The translations under genes were made by a program, and so were the position numbers. The notes beneath the pieces are model-generated. The model saw nothing but the letters and a program-made list of their open reading frames with translations. It was not told the origin of the DNA and ran no database searches. A stretch of DNA of 64,000 bases from Candidatus Saccharimonadota bacterium (GTDB taxonomy: Bacteria; Patescibacteriota; Saccharimonadia; Saccharimonadales; UBA4665): contig JAGXIT010000005.1 in assembly GCA_024635495.1 (NCBI GenBank), positions 186,001 through 250,000 of the forward strand, written 5' to 3'. This document shows, one piece after another, positions 1-8,817 of the stretch; the stretch's first letter is position 1, and every line of letters starts with the position of its first letter.

Positions 1-105
1 TTCACGCACAAGGTATATTACGAGGCTGGGGAGTAGAGATCCCCGAGTAGGGTATAGGTGTTTGGTGTTGTTGAGGGGGGGTAATTGCTATTGAACCGCA
101 GAAAC
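1..105. other. Window edge, no gene recognised
   Basis: This stretch lies downstream (minus orientation) of the VirB6-like gene. I see no convincing reading frame with a start signal and no strong hairpin followed by a T tract. A minus-strand operon partner could begin beyond the left edge. Confidence 0.4.
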
Positions 106-3100
106 CTAATGGGGTGCTTGCTGGGGTCTCACGCCGCCAGCAGGTTCGATGAATTGAGGTGAAGCCTCGTCACGATCAATTTCAGCACGCAGAGACTTCT
201 TCCGGTTGTGATATTCGGGTGCGTTTTCGTAGCTCGAGCTACTTAACCGGGTAATCATCTGCTGAATTGTCTCTGTGCTTCCTTCGAGTCTTTGACCCAT
301 TACTGCATTCGCGTATGCACTAGCATTTGCTGGAGAAGACTGCCCCATGGCTTCGTAGACGCCATCCATCGCGCCTAACATAGCGTGGAGATCTTCCTGT
401 GTTGCGACGCGCCTAATCTCTTCACCGCGTTCGTTTCTACCAACTACTACTGCTTCATTAGTGTTCATACTTCTGTTGATGTCTTGTATACGGTTGAAGC
501 TCTCAGTTGCCATAGCTGCGGCGCTCGACGGCTTGCCGTGAAGTGCGTAGCTTGGTGAAGCGGTGTCAATCGCACCACCCATTACCCGTCTCTGTACATC
601 GACGTCGCTTGAACCTGCTCCTCCTGTCCTGCGAGCAGACAATGCACCCGCCCAATCACCGAAACCAGCCTGTCCAGCAATTTGTCCTGCCCCCACTAGA
701 GAGTTACGCATTTCAGCCAGAGCTCGCTCGGAACCAGTTCTATCATCCCCGTAGGCGCTATTAATATCATCGAGCATCATACCGACATTAAATGCGCCAT
801 TAGCATCCTGGTATCCTGTGCCGGTCTTCGCTTGTGCGCGGACTCGAGCACGCTGGAAAGTAGCACCATTGGTTGCACGCTGGGCACGTAGAATTTGGTT
901 CGTCGCATCATTTCGTGCACGGGCATTCGCTTCACCAGCAAACCTGCCAGGGTCTCGTTGAGCTAAAGCATTGCTAATTCGAGTCCTGTCTGTATGCTGT
1001 GAGGCCCAGACTTTTGCATCATCTCCAAATATAGCAGCTCCTTCCGGAGATTTCTCACCAAATTCACTGGCTGCATCATGTGCTTGATCCTCCATGGTTG
1101 TGCGTAGTCTATTTCTCCACTGCCTTGGGTTATAGCCAAGATTATCCGCGTTTATGCTGGCAGCCCCACGGGTGCCCTGGTTAAAAGCATGACCGAGGCG
1201 ACTACCGTCCCCAAACCTAGTGCCCTGCTTCATGCGTTCCATATTTGCCGCTGATCTGCCCTGGCGATATTTGCTAAGACGGTCGAATGCCCCTCTGTTT
1301 TTATCATTTGCTATAGAGAAGATTGTGCCCATAAGCCCGCCGGTCATTTTGAATGCAAAAGGTAGCATAAAGAAAGGCGCAAAATATATGATAAGTGCGA
1401 GCATACTACTCTGAATTCCTACTGTAGGGTTCTCTGGGTTTGTAGTTGAGGCGATGAGATAGGCCATGGCAGCACCCGCCCCAATGAAGGCCATGATAAG
1501 GGGATACATAAAGAGCGCAGTGAGTAAGGAGTTTTTCCAGAAGCCCCATAATTTTTGACCACCCGGTATGACGCTAGCAGCAATCGCAAGGGGGGCCATA
1601 ATGACGGCGATGAATATGATGAGCTGTCGAACGCTCAGGACTAATAGCCCGATGAGTATTCCAAGCAAGAAAGTTGCGAACAACGATAGCGCACCCGACG
1701 GCCCAAGGAAAGCAAATATTCCAAGACCTACTCCAACAACTCCAATCCCCCCTAATACCTCTCCAACACCCGTACCAATATCAGCCGAGCTTCCGGTCGC
1801 GCCTGCTGCCTCAGGGATTGAAAGGAGTACGCTATAAATCAGGCCACCAAGATCATTTGTAAGTGTGACCACTATCCTCAAGATAGGAAACGCCAGGGCT
1901 ATCCCGATGAGGGCTACTCCGAGGCGTGGCATCAGCTTCCGCACTGTATATGCATCGAGAAACTCAAATCCAAGCGCTTGACTGATGACCATAAAGAGTC
2001 CAGCGATAACGATGAGCACAATGCCGACATTTCGAAAGAAATCAGTCGCCGCCAAAGTGCTAGGGCTAAATAAAGTGTCTGTGTTTGTGAATAGCAAATC
2101 ATCGAGAACTTGACCGACTTTGTCTGCTGTCCCCTTTATCCCAAAGAAGATAGAACACCCCAGCCAACGCATAGACGCGCCTGCTTCCAGCGGGCAATTA
2201 TCGGCTACGTCGCCGTTTGCCACCGCGGCAGCTGTAGTAAGTTTATTGGCTGATGCGCCCGTAAATGTAAGTGTGACCGGCAAGGGTGAGCCAGCGGCTT
2301 TTACGATGTCCTTGCAAAACTCTGTTCCCGCACCTACGCAAATCTTATAGTTGCCCGGATCGACATCTTCAAGAACTGTACGAAGGGTGTAGTTTGCAGC
2401 TGTCGTGCTGCTTGTGCCTACACTTTCGGTTGAGTTTGTTTGAGCGGTCTTTACCGTGGCGCCCTCTGGGTCATATAGGGTTATATCATAGGGTCCTACG
2501 ACAGCAGAAGGTCCCCCTCCTGTATCAAAGTTCATCTCAACAATAACATTTATCTGCCTATCGCCGTAGCCTTCCGTATCGCCCAAGAGCAGGCTTCTGG
2601 CTTCGAACTTCTTTTTCTCAAAAGTCTCGGATTGTTTATCTACGGTTAATCCGCTTACTCTCGCCGTATAGTTACCTGGTTCAAGCTTTGTACTAAACGA
2701 GTACTGTACGACGTCACCCTGTGTATTAGTCTTGCTTGATGAAGTGAGGGTTTGGGTGCTGCCGCCAGTAATGTTTACCTTGATAGTGGCTGGCGCATCA
2801 GCATCTTTTAACCTAGTTACTACCGTTATACTGACCCTTTTTTGGGCATCCGTTTCAGCGGTAGTGGAAGCTGATGATGGTCTAGTGCCTAGCGACACAG
2901 TTTTACCGGCGTAGGTATCATTCACATCTTGGCTACAGAAATCAGGCGGGGGATTATTTGGATCGTAAGCTTCTTGCCCGGTATCATATATCCCAAGGGT
3001 AGCTTTTGAAGCATTGTTAGTGAAGGTCAAAGCTAGGGGTAGTCGGCAGTCACGCAGTTCTGTTGTTTGCTTACACCAAAAGAGGAAAGAACAATTTTGA

Positions 3101-3411
3101 TCTATGTATTCTTGAGATACTAATATTATACCTTTGGTGCTTGTAGGATTGTTGTCGTTGATATCAACCAGCAATTTTTGACCGGGCTTTACACTACCAC
3201 CAGAGATTGAAATTGTCTGTCTGTCTTGCCATGTATAAGTTGTCGCGGGGTCAGGGACGGCTCCTAAGGTGGCAGCAAAGGCGGAAGGAGCTAGTACTAC
3301 CGGAACTAACAAAGAGAGCACGAATGCATACTTAAGAAAGGCTACGCGCCGCATAGCTACACTCTTATTATGGCTGATTGAAAATCTTGGCATCAAATAT
3401 ATCCGCTTCAC
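106..3411 (-). CDS. VirB6/TrbL-like type IV secretion membrane protein
   Basis: This 1101-aa protein resembles the polytopic inner-membrane channel component (VirB6/TrbL type) of type IV secretion-like systems in Candidate Phyla bacteria. Residues about 20-47 form a signal peptide ending APSAFA. Residues about 48-430 form a long extracytoplasmic region with Cys pairs and beta-rich, Ig-like stretches. Residues about 458-700 contain some six or more hydrophobic helices, including the segment VRQLIIFIAVIMAPLAIAAS, which is typical of the family. Residues about 705-1101 are hydrophilic, rich in Arg, Ala, Asn and Gln, and probably cytoplasmic. The start is a GTG placed 5 nt after a good -10 box, so the mRNA is probably leaderless; internal ATGs at codons 7 and 20 are alternatives, and codon 20 would give a shorter signal peptide. 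The pilin array lies nearby on the other strand. The fold assignment is by topology and motif style; substrate unknown. Confidence 0.75.
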   Translation of the reverse strand: MKRIYLMPRFSISHNKSVAMRRVAFLKYAFVLSLLVPVVLAPSAFAATLGAVPDPATTYTWQDRQTISISGGSVKPGQKLLVDINDNNPTSTKGIILVSQEYIDQNCSFLFWCKQTTELRDCRLPLALTFTNNASKATLGIYDTGQEAYDPNNPPPDFCSQDVNDTYAGKTVSLGTRPSSASTTAETDAQKRVSITVVTRLKDADAPATIKVNITGGSTQTLTSSSKTNTQGDVVQYSFSTKLEPGNYTARVSGLTVDKQSETFEKKKFEARSLLLGDTEGYGDRQINVIVEMNFDTGGGPSAVVGPYDITLYDPEGATVKTAQTNSTESVGTSSTTAANYTLRTVLEDVDPGNYKICVGAGTEFCKDIVKAAGSPLPVTLTFTGASANKLTTAAAVANGDVADNCPLEAGASMRWLGCSIFFGIKGTADKVGQVLDDLLFTNTDTLFSPSTLAATDFFRNVGIVLIVIAGLFMVISQALGFEFLDAYTVRKLMPRLGVALIGIALAFPILRIVVTLTNDLGGLIYSVLLSIPEAAGATGSSADIGTGVGEVLGGIGVVGVGLGIFAFLGPSGALSLFATFLLGILIGLLVLSVRQLIIFIAVIMAPLAIAASVIPGGQKLWGFWKNSLLTALFMYPLIMAFIGAGAAMAYLIASTTNPENPTVGIQSSMLALIIYFAPFFMLPFAFKMTGGLMGTIFSIANDKNRGAFDRLSKYRQGRSAANMERMKQGTRFGDGSRLGHAFNQGTRGAASINADNLGYNPRQWRNRLRTTMEDQAHDAASEFGEKSPEGAAIFGDDAKVWASQHTDRTRISNALAQRDPGRFAGEANARARNDATNQILRAQRATNGATFQRARVRAQAKTGTGYQDANGAFNVGMMLDDINSAYGDDRTGSERALAEMRNSLVGAGQIAGQAGFGDWAGALSARRTGGAGSSDVDVQRRVMGGAIDTASPSYALHGKPSSAAAMATESFNRIQDINRSMNTNEAVVVGRNERGEEIRRVATQEDLHAMLGAMDGVYEAMGQSSPANASAYANAVMGQRLEGSTETIQQMITRLSSSSYENAPEYHNRKKSLRAEIDRDEASPQFIEPAGGVRPQQAPH

Positions 3412-3416
3412 GCATT

Positions 3417-3445
3417 ACTATAAGCGAGTAAACAGGGATATTCAA
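3417..3445 (-). promoter_or_regulatory. Promoter of the VirB6-like gene
   Basis: On the minus strand: -35 TTGAAT (3440-3445), 17-nt spacer, -10 TATAGT (3417-3422). The -10 ends only 5 nt before the GTG start, which predicts a leaderless transcript. Confidence 0.65.
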
Positions 3446-3519
3446 GTAAAACTCTTGTGGCTATAACCTGTCAGGCTAGCTAAAAGAATCTATTCTTTAT
3501 AAATATGGCGTGGTGGGTA

Positions 3520-4485
3520 TTAACTAAAGGTTGCAGAAACCTCAGGAGCCCAGTTCAGTCCAGCGATTCCATATTTATCCAAGACTGGTGCCAATACTTC
3601 AGGAGGCTCTGCGCCACTCAGTACGTCTTCTAAGATATTTATATCCTCTTGAGGTGCACTGATTAGGGCTTTACGTACGTCATCTGGGTCGGCGCCCGCC
3701 GTGAAGTGACGAGTAAAATAAAGCACATTGCCCCAAGTGAAATCGTTTGACACGCTGATTCTTGCGTCCATATTTATAGGAACTTCGGTCGTATCAAGCC
3801 CGTGTTGATTGAGGATGGTAGTTATCTCTGAGTTATTATTTGGATCAAAGTCGTCTATGTAGGTTCGTATGGTGTCGATTTCCTTTGGTGAACAGTCGGC
3901 TAACGCTTGAACTACATCTAGGCCTAAGACGTCACCCGTAGGGAAAAAGCCAACAATGCGTTGCGCTTCTGAGCTGGTCATGTCGTTTTTGGACCCTATC
4001 AAATCCTGTGTATTATTGTTTTGATCTGTTTCACCTGGGTTCAGGGTTGCTGCTGCTGGTGGAATATCATTGCCAGGCTTGTTACCCTCATCTTGAGATA
4101 GCGCGTTCATTAACTCTGCGTTTAGCCACATACTATAACCAATAACAGCGGTGAAGATTCCACCAACCGCTACTCCACCTATGATTAATACCTTCTTAAG
4201 CTTGTTTTTTGGGGGTTGAGCCTCTTGAGCTGGGGTAGTTGTTGGCGCGACATTAGGCACATTTGTAGGCTGACTGTCGGTATCGTCCGGATCAGGTGAT
4301 TCGGTCTCTGGGGTTTTTGTCTCGGGCACTTCAGGTATTGGCGAGTGCTCAGACAAGGTTAGTGATGGGTCGTCGAACGCAACACCGTCTTCCGGCATGA
4401 TCTGCAAAAAAATAGTATGCGGGTCTGTATTGCTTACATCTTGGTCTATTCTAGATGGTACTGGCTCATTGTGATCTATCGACAT
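3520..4485 (-). CDS. Single-pass membrane protein of unknown function
   Basis: This 321-aa protein is not recognised. Residues 1-95 are acidic and rich in Pro, Thr and Glu, probably disordered. A transmembrane helix follows at about residues 98-125 (VLIIGGVAVGGIFTAVIGYS), preceded by a basic KKNKLKK stretch. The C-terminal 190 residues are acidic and probably extracytoplasmic. It sits between the VirB6-like gene and the pilin cluster and may be an accessory secretion or envelope component; this is inference from position only. The ATG has a weak GGGAC-type ribosome site and its own strong promoter, divergent from the pilin operon. Confidence 0.6.
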   Translation of the reverse strand: MSIDHNEPVPSRIDQDVSNTDPHTIFLQIMPEDGVAFDDPSLTLSEHSPIPEVPETKTPETESPDPDDTDSQPTNVPNVAPTTTPAQEAQPPKNKLKKVLIIGGVAVGGIFTAVIGYSMWLNAELMNALSQDEGNKPGNDIPPAAATLNPGETDQNNNTQDLIGSKNDMTSSEAQRIVGFFPTGDVLGLDVVQALADCSPKEIDTIRTYIDDFDPNNNSEITTILNQHGLDTTEVPINMDARISVSNDFTWGNVLYFTRHFTAGADPDDVRKALISAPQEDINILEDVLSGAEPPEVLAPVLDKYGIAGLNWAPEVSATFS

Positions 4486-4568
4486 GAATTTGTCCCTTTA
4501 CCATTAGCTCGTGACTGCCGAAGCTTCATCTCCAACAATCTCGGGCAATTGCTAATTGTATGGTTTTG

Positions 4569-4597
4569 ATTTTAGCATAAACAAGCACATTAGTCAA
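4569..4597 (-). promoter_or_regulatory. Promoter of the 3520-4485 gene
   Basis: Minus strand: -35 TTGACT (4592-4597), 17-nt spacer, -10 TAAAAT (4569-4574). It gives a leader of roughly 75 nt, unlike the many leaderless genes around it. Confidence 0.65.
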
Positions 4598-4615
4598 GTA
4601 TGCATAAGCGGAAGC

Positions 4616-4644
4616 TTGAACGCTTGACTGTTTCACGGTATAGT
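4616..4644 (+). promoter_or_regulatory. Promoter of the pilin operon
   Basis: -35 TTGAAC (4616-4621), 17-nt spacer, -10 TATAGT (4639-4644), then 8 nt to the ATG at 4653. It lies back to back with the promoter of the divergent 3520-4485 gene. Confidence 0.65.
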
Positions 4645-4652
4645 TACTAAAA

Positions 4653-5495
4653 ATGAGACGTATATTGAAACAAACAATACTCACCCTTGTAGTCACCATC
4701 GGTTTGGTTGGTGCACTTGGGTTTGTCCTCCCTGCCCCGAATGCAGCTGCTATACAGGCTACCTGTGGTCCTAACGAGACTTATCTTTCGTCGAATGGTA
4801 AGGTGAATGACAATGTCTGTTGTCCGACAGGCTCAGAAACAGATGCAACGGGATGTCTGTTCGCTAAGTATATTAATCCAGTTATCGCGACACTTAGTGT
4901 ACTAGCCGGGATTGCTGTCGTGATCGGCATAATCATGGGGGGTATTCAATACTCCTCGTCTGCGGGTGACCCACAGAAGGCAGCTAAGGGCAAGAGTACG
5001 ATCACGAAAGCTCTTGTAGGTTTAGTATCCTTCCTCTTCCTCTACAGCGCGCTACAATTCTTCTCACCTGGAGGGATATCGAACAATCCCAAGCCAGATG
5101 GTAGTGGTGGAACAATCGCAAGCCAATGCTCCAAAGAATTTCTTGGGTTGAAGCCGTGGTTTGCCTATTTACCAGATAAAGACCCTCTTGGTAACGAAAC
5201 CTTCGCAAAAAACGCTAAAGGCGCACAAACGTGTAATATCGAGAATTTCTCACTACTCGGTAGCGGAAGCGACTTTGGGCGAGTTATGCTAGCAATCGCA
5301 GACAACCTCGTACGTATAGCCGGGCTTGTGGCAGTGGCGTTCGTAATCGTGGGCGGTGCGCAATTCTTGACGAGCCAAGGTGACCCAGAGCGGGCGAAGA
5401 AGGCTCGTGAGACCATATTGAATGCGCTTGTCGGTGTGGCCGTGGCTATCGTGGCCGTGGCACTGGTATCATACATAGGGAGTCAATTAAGCTAA
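4653..5495 (+). CDS. Double-domain VirB2-like T4SS pilin
   Basis: This 280-aa secreted protein starts with a signal peptide (residues 1-33, cleavage near PNAAA). It carries two copies of the two-helix pilin domain of CPR type IV secretion-like systems (T4SS_pilin/VirB2-TrbC style): residues about 75-138 and about 215-280. Each copy has helix, GG-x-Q-(Y/F) turn, a GDP-x-(K/R)-A polar loop (GDPQKAAKGK; GDPERAKKAR) and a second helix. The other genes of the cluster have one domain each, so this gene looks like an internal duplication. A Cys-rich linker separates signal peptide and domain 1. It leads an operon of pilin-like genes with immediate spacing (the next ATG touches its stop). Confidence 0.75.
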   Translation: MRRILKQTILTLVVTIGLVGALGFVLPAPNAAAIQATCGPNETYLSSNGKVNDNVCCPTGSETDATGCLFAKYINPVIATLSVLAGIAVVIGIIMGGIQYSSSAGDPQKAAKGKSTITKALVGLVSFLFLYSALQFFSPGGISNNPKPDGSGGTIASQCSKEFLGLKPWFAYLPDKDPLGNETFAKNAKGAQTCNIENFSLLGSGSDFGRVMLAIADNLVRIAGLVAVAFVIVGGAQFLTSQGDPERAKKARETILNALVGVAVAIVAVALVSYIGSQLS

Positions 5496-5795
5496 ATGAT
5501 AAAATACCATCTCTTACAATTTGTAGCTCAAGTCGACCTGAGCCCACTACCAAATAACGGTACTAATGATGCCCCAAGCAACATGCTCGCTACTATCTTG
5601 CAAATATTATTTGGTACCCTTGGTGCAATTGCTGTGCTTATTATAGTTATCGCTGGTCTTCGCTATATGCTAGCTGGTGGCGATCCGGCCGGGACTGCGA
5701 AAGCGAGAAACACTATCATATATGCACTTATCGGACTTGCCGTGTGCCTCGCGGCGTACTCTATCGTGGGGCTTGTCGTGAAGGGAGTTGCCTAG
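5496..5795 (+). CDS. VirB2-like T4SS pilin
   Basis: This 99-aa protein has two hydrophobic helices (about residues 30-56 and 69-97) separated by a polar loop with the family signature (GGDPAGTAKARNT). It lacks an obvious classical signal peptide; the N-terminal 25 residues are polar and acidic. Start ATG abuts the stop of the preceding gene, so translation is probably coupled. Function as a pilus or channel subunit is inferred from family and context. Confidence 0.7.
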   Translation: MIKYHLLQFVAQVDLSPLPNNGTNDAPSNMLATILQILFGTLGAIAVLIIVIAGLRYMLAGGDPAGTAKARNTIIYALIGLAVCLAAYSIVGLVVKGVA

Positions 5796-6193
5796 TGCGC
5801 GCCCTATTGACTCGTCTCGTGGTCGCTTCTCTGCTCATACTGGGGGTTGGTTTCACGTTTGCTAGCGTACAGCCAGCCTATGCTGAAGATCCACTAGACA
5901 AAATCTGTATCACAAACCCAGACTCAGCGACCTGTAAAAGCAGGGGCACCGGAACAGAAAACCCACTGACCGGCAAGGACGGTCTGCTCTACAAGATTTC
6001 TACTATCGTTGCGGGTGTTGCGGGCGTCGTGGCAGTTATCATGATACTTTTCAGTGGCTTCCAGATGATTACTTCCAGTGGTGACGCCCAAAAGGCGGCC
6101 GGAGCTAAGAGAAACCTCACGGGGGCAATCATTGGGCTTATCATCATCGCATTGGCTCAAACAGTAATACTATTTGTGGTCGGGAGGCTATAA
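5795..6193 (+). CDS. VirB2-like T4SS pilin, GTG start
   Basis: This is a 132-aa secreted pilin-like protein. I choose GTG at 5795 rather than the in-frame upstream ATG at 5744: the GTG shares one base with the previous stop (TAGTG), has AAGGGAG 7 nt upstream, and gives a clean signal peptide ending QPAYA. Two helices flank the loop SSGDAQKAAGAKRN, matching its neighbours. Part of the tandem pilin operon. Confidence 0.75.
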   Translation: MRALLTRLVVASLLILGVGFTFASVQPAYAEDPLDKICITNPDSATCKSRGTGTENPLTGKDGLLYKISTIVAGVAGVVAVIMILFSGFQMITSSGDAQKAAGAKRNLTGAIIGLIIIALAQTVILFVVGRL

Positions 6194-6200
6194 ACTGATC

Positions 6201-6596
6201 ATGCGAAACAATACCAAAAACATCCTGGCTGCCCTGCTTATCACCGCGATGTCATTTTCGAGCTTGCTGCTTGCCTCGTCTTCTTCTGTGTTTGCATTGA
6301 GTGCTAACCAAGAGGAAGTCTGTAAGGCGATCGGAGATGGAAGTTGTGACGGAACCAACAACGGCGGTATAGACGTAAATAGCGTTATCGCTAATGGTGT
6401 CAATATTTTTACCGGCATCGTCGGCATCGTCGCTGTCATCATGATTGTAGTAGCTGGCTTTAAGTACATCACCGCTGCTGGCGATAGCAATAAAGTTGCC
6501 AGTGCGAAGAATACTCTCGTCTTTGCAATAATCGGGCTTATCATCGTTGCCTTGGCGCAGGTTATTGTTCGGTTCGTTTTAAATAAGGTCACTTGA
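6201..6596 (+). CDS. VirB2-like T4SS pilin
   Basis: This 131-aa protein begins with a signal peptide (residues 1-32, ending SSSVFA). The mature part has a short acidic Cys-containing stretch and two helices around the loop GDSNKVASAKNT. The segment from VNIFTGIVGIVAVIMIV onward is closely similar to the next gene, indicating recent duplication. ATG 6201 is preferred over 6174 because only the former places the signal peptide at the N terminus; GGGAGG lies 13 nt upstream. Confidence 0.75.
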   Translation: MRNNTKNILAALLITAMSFSSLLLASSSSVFALSANQEEVCKAIGDGSCDGTNNGGIDVNSVIANGVNIFTGIVGIVAVIMIVVAGFKYITAAGDSNKVASAKNTLVFAIIGLIIVALAQVIVRFVLNKVT

Positions 6597-6632
6597 TAGG
6601 GGCGCTACAACAAAGACATATTCAGAAGATGA

Positions 6633-6660
6633 TTGAAAATTAGGGTATACTTACTATAAA
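6633..6660 (+). promoter_or_regulatory. Promoter of the last pilin gene
   Basis: -35 TTGAAA (6633-6638), 16-nt spacer, -10 TATAAA (6655-6660), followed by a roughly 35-nt leader with GAAAGGA. It would allow the last pilin gene to be expressed separately from the operon. Confidence 0.6.
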
Positions 6661-6699
6661 CTTGAAGAGAACAATCAATAGAAAGGAACGTTACTTCAC

Positions 6700-7110
6700 A
6701 TGACCACGAAAATTATTAGTAAACTAGGACTCTACATTGCGATGCTCGCATTGTTTATCCTCCCACTGGCGGTGCCAGCATTTGCACACGCAGCAACCGA
6801 ATTCCAGGATAAGCTGTGCTCAGGCACAGATCTTTCACTTTCTGGGACAGGTGACTGTAGCAGCTCTGCGGGTGCATCAACCGATGTAAATAGTATAATA
6901 ACTCAAGCTGTAAATATTTTCTCTGGGATCGTCGGCATCGTCGCGGTCATCATGATTGTCTACGGTGGTTTCCGCTACATTACCTCTGGTGGTGATAGTG
7001 CGAAGGTTACCGCAGCGAAGAATACCATCGTCTACGCGATTATTGGTCTTATCGTCGTCGCCCTGGCGCAGTTCATCGTCCGATTCGTACTAGAAAAAGT
7101 AGTCAGTTAA
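6700..7110 (+). CDS. VirB2-like T4SS pilin
   Basis: This 136-aa protein has a signal peptide (1-31, ending AFAHA), a short Cys-containing segment and the two-helix pilin core with the loop GGDSAKVTAAKNT. Its core is nearly the same as that of the preceding gene, yet it has its own promoter and a strong terminator, so it could be the major subunit. That role is inference. Confidence 0.75.
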   Translation: MTTKIISKLGLYIAMLALFILPLAVPAFAHAATEFQDKLCSGTDLSLSGTGDCSSSAGASTDVNSIITQAVNIFSGIVGIVAVIMIVYGGFRYITSGGDSAKVTAAKNTIVYAIIGLIVVALAQFIVRFVLEKVVS

Positions 7111-7128
7111 TACAAAAGACTCAACACA

Positions 7129-7160
7129 AAATCCCCGGCGATAAACCGGGGATTTTTATT
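7129..7160 (+). terminator. Terminator after the pilin genes
   Basis: Inverted repeat AAATCCCCGG / CCGGGGATTT (7129-7138 / 7146-7155) with a 7-nt loop and a T-rich tail. Confidence 0.85.
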
Positions 7161-7185
7161 TGGCGCAAAACAACGTATGCAATAT

Positions 7186-7213
7186 AAAAACCTCGGGATA
7201 TCCCGAGGTTTTT
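7186..7213. terminator. Bidirectional palindromic terminator
   Basis: A perfect 28-nt palindrome with arms AAAAACCTCGGGAT / ATCCCGAGGTTTTT. It serves the minus-strand hsp20 gene and backs up the pilin terminator. Confidence 0.8.
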
Positions 7214-7235
7214 ATGAAGTATGAACTGGAGTAGT

Positions 7236-7715
7236 TTATACGACTTGGATCTTCTTGACCGTGTCTTGCTTGACCTTCGTGAAGCTGACAGTGAGAACAC
7301 CGTCTTTGAGGACTGCTTCGATATCTTCTTCCTTAACAGGGACAGGTAGTGCAATGCTGCGGCTAAATTCGCCCCAGTAGCATTCTTGGACGAAGTAGTT
7401 TTCTACCTCTTCTTCGTTGCCTGCGCTCAAGGTACCGCGAATACTGAGTGTGTTGTCGGCAATGCTGACATCCAGCTCACCTTTGTTCACACCAGCGGTG
7501 CGAGCCTTGACGACGAGCTTTTCCTTCGTCTCGTAGACGTCTACAGCGAGTTGACCAGGCAGAACTGCCTCATCATCATTCCAATCTTGCTCGTTGTTGC
7601 TCTGTGATTGCTCTGCAGTAGTCGCCTGCACTGCAATTTCATCGTCACCTAAAAAGGCGGCAGTTAATTCATCTTCTTCTAGAAGCAAATCATCGTCGCG
7701 GTTTCTTCGCGCCAT
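7236..7715 (-). CDS. Hsp20/alpha-crystallin small heat shock protein
   Basis: This 159-aa ATP-independent holdase chaperone has an acidic, Gln/Asn-rich N-terminal arm (1-60) and an alpha-crystallin domain from about residue 58 (DVYETKEKLVVKA ... DNTLSIRG ... EFSRSIALPVPV ... DGVLTVSFTK). The C terminus is short, ending KKIQVV. GGAGGG lies about 11 nt before the ATG. It is convergent with the pilin operon. Confidence 0.9.
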   Translation of the reverse strand: MARRNRDDDLLLEEDELTAAFLGDDEIAVQATTAEQSQSNNEQDWNDDEAVLPGQLAVDVYETKEKLVVKARTAGVNKGELDVSIADNTLSIRGTLSAGNEEEVENYFVQECYWGEFSRSIALPVPVKEEDIEAVLKDGVLTVSFTKVKQDTVKKIQVV

Positions 7716-7850
7716 AACAGTTATTACCCTCCGCCGGCTGTACCGGATTACAAATAGATTATTTGCGTGTTTATGTTAAATTCAGTATAACTGACGAACG
7801 TAACAGCGTGCAAGGCTGGGGGCACATATTTACAACGAAAGAATTACAAC

Positions 7851-8525
7851 ATGTCTGTTTTTGAACAAATAATTCGACTATATGCACCGTTCACTTGCGT
7901 GGGCTGTGGCGAAGAGCTTGATACGCTTTTGTGTTCGAGTTGCGCGCAGCATCTACCAATAGTGCCGTCTCGCTGCTATAAATGCAAAGCGACGACTCGC
8001 GATTATGCAACATGCACCACCTGCCGGTCCAAAAGTTCACTCAGCCATGTCTACGTGGCAGTACATTACACGGACTTACCAAAAGAATTGCTCAAAGTCA
8101 CGAAATACCAGAGAGCGCGTGGTGGGACTGTGCCGATTGCGACAGCTATGGCTCCCCTGCTCTCCGCGTGCCCGGAAGATGTCCTGCTCGTCCCGATACC
8201 GACGGCGACTGGTCGTGTACGGCAGCGTGGCTATGACCAGGCCGAATTACTTGCCAAAGAAATTTCTAGCCAAACCGGCCTAACCCGAGCTAATTGCTTG
8301 GCACGCCAGGGGCAAGCACATCAAGTCGGTGCAACGAGAGCTGAGCGCCTTCGACACCTTGAGGGGGCTTTTCGGGCTGTATATACTGATAGACTACAGG
8401 ATAAGCACATCGTGCTGGTTGATGATGTGTTAACTACTGGGGCGACCGTAGAAACGGCCGCGCGTATTCTCAAAAAAGCAGGTGCTCGACAGGTTGATGC
8501 AGTTGTATTTGCGCAACCGAGCTAG
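7851..8525 (+). CDS. comF: ComF-type phosphoribosyltransferase family protein
   Basis: This 224-aa protein has an N-terminal Cys-rich zinc-binding part (CVGCGEE, CSSC, CYKC, CTTC, residues 16-60) and a C-terminal phosphoribosyltransferase domain with a VLVDDVLTTGAT PRPP-binding loop near residue 185 and the conserved RGYDQAELLA segment. ComFC proteins of this architecture support DNA uptake in naturally competent bacteria; that role here is inferred from the family. No other competence gene is adjacent. Confidence 0.85.
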   Translation: MSVFEQIIRLYAPFTCVGCGEELDTLLCSSCAQHLPIVPSRCYKCKATTRDYATCTTCRSKSSLSHVYVAVHYTDLPKELLKVTKYQRARGGTVPIATAMAPLLSACPEDVLLVPIPTATGRVRQRGYDQAELLAKEISSQTGLTRANCLARQGQAHQVGATRAERLRHLEGAFRAVYTDRLQDKHIVLVDDVLTTGATVETAARILKKAGARQVDAVVFAQPS

Positions 8526-8575
8526 CGCATCCGGAGGTTTATTGTTATAATCACCTCTGTTGTTTTAACAATCTA

Positions 8576-8665
8576 GGAGAGATGTCCGAGTGGTTGAAGG
8601 AACTGGTCTTGAAAACCAGCGTGCCGGCAACGGTACCGAGGGTTCGAATCCCTCTCTCTCCGCCA
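8576..8665 (+). tRNA. tRNA-Ser(UGA)
   Basis: A class II tRNA with acceptor GGAGAGA/TCTCTCC, anticodon loop CTTGAAA (anticodon TGA), long variable arm and encoded CCA. No terminator follows it, so it is probably cotranscribed with the next serine tRNA. Confidence 0.95.
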
Positions 8666-8724
8666 AATCATGCTTTATTCGCAGGGCCGCCTCTGTTAGA
8701 ATATCAGAGCAATACTAGCAATCA

Positions 8725-8817
8725 GGAGAGGTACCCAAGTGGCTGAAGGGGACGGTTTGCTAAATCGTTAGAGGGGCGTGAGTCCCTGCGAGGGTTCGAA
8801 TCCCTCTCTCTCCGCCA
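8725..8817 (+). tRNA. tRNA-Ser(GCU)
   Basis: A class II tRNA with acceptor GGAGAGG/TCTCTCC, anticodon loop TTGCTAA (anticodon GCT), long variable arm and encoded CCA at 8815-8817. The CCA is also the first part of the terminator stem. Confidence 0.95.
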
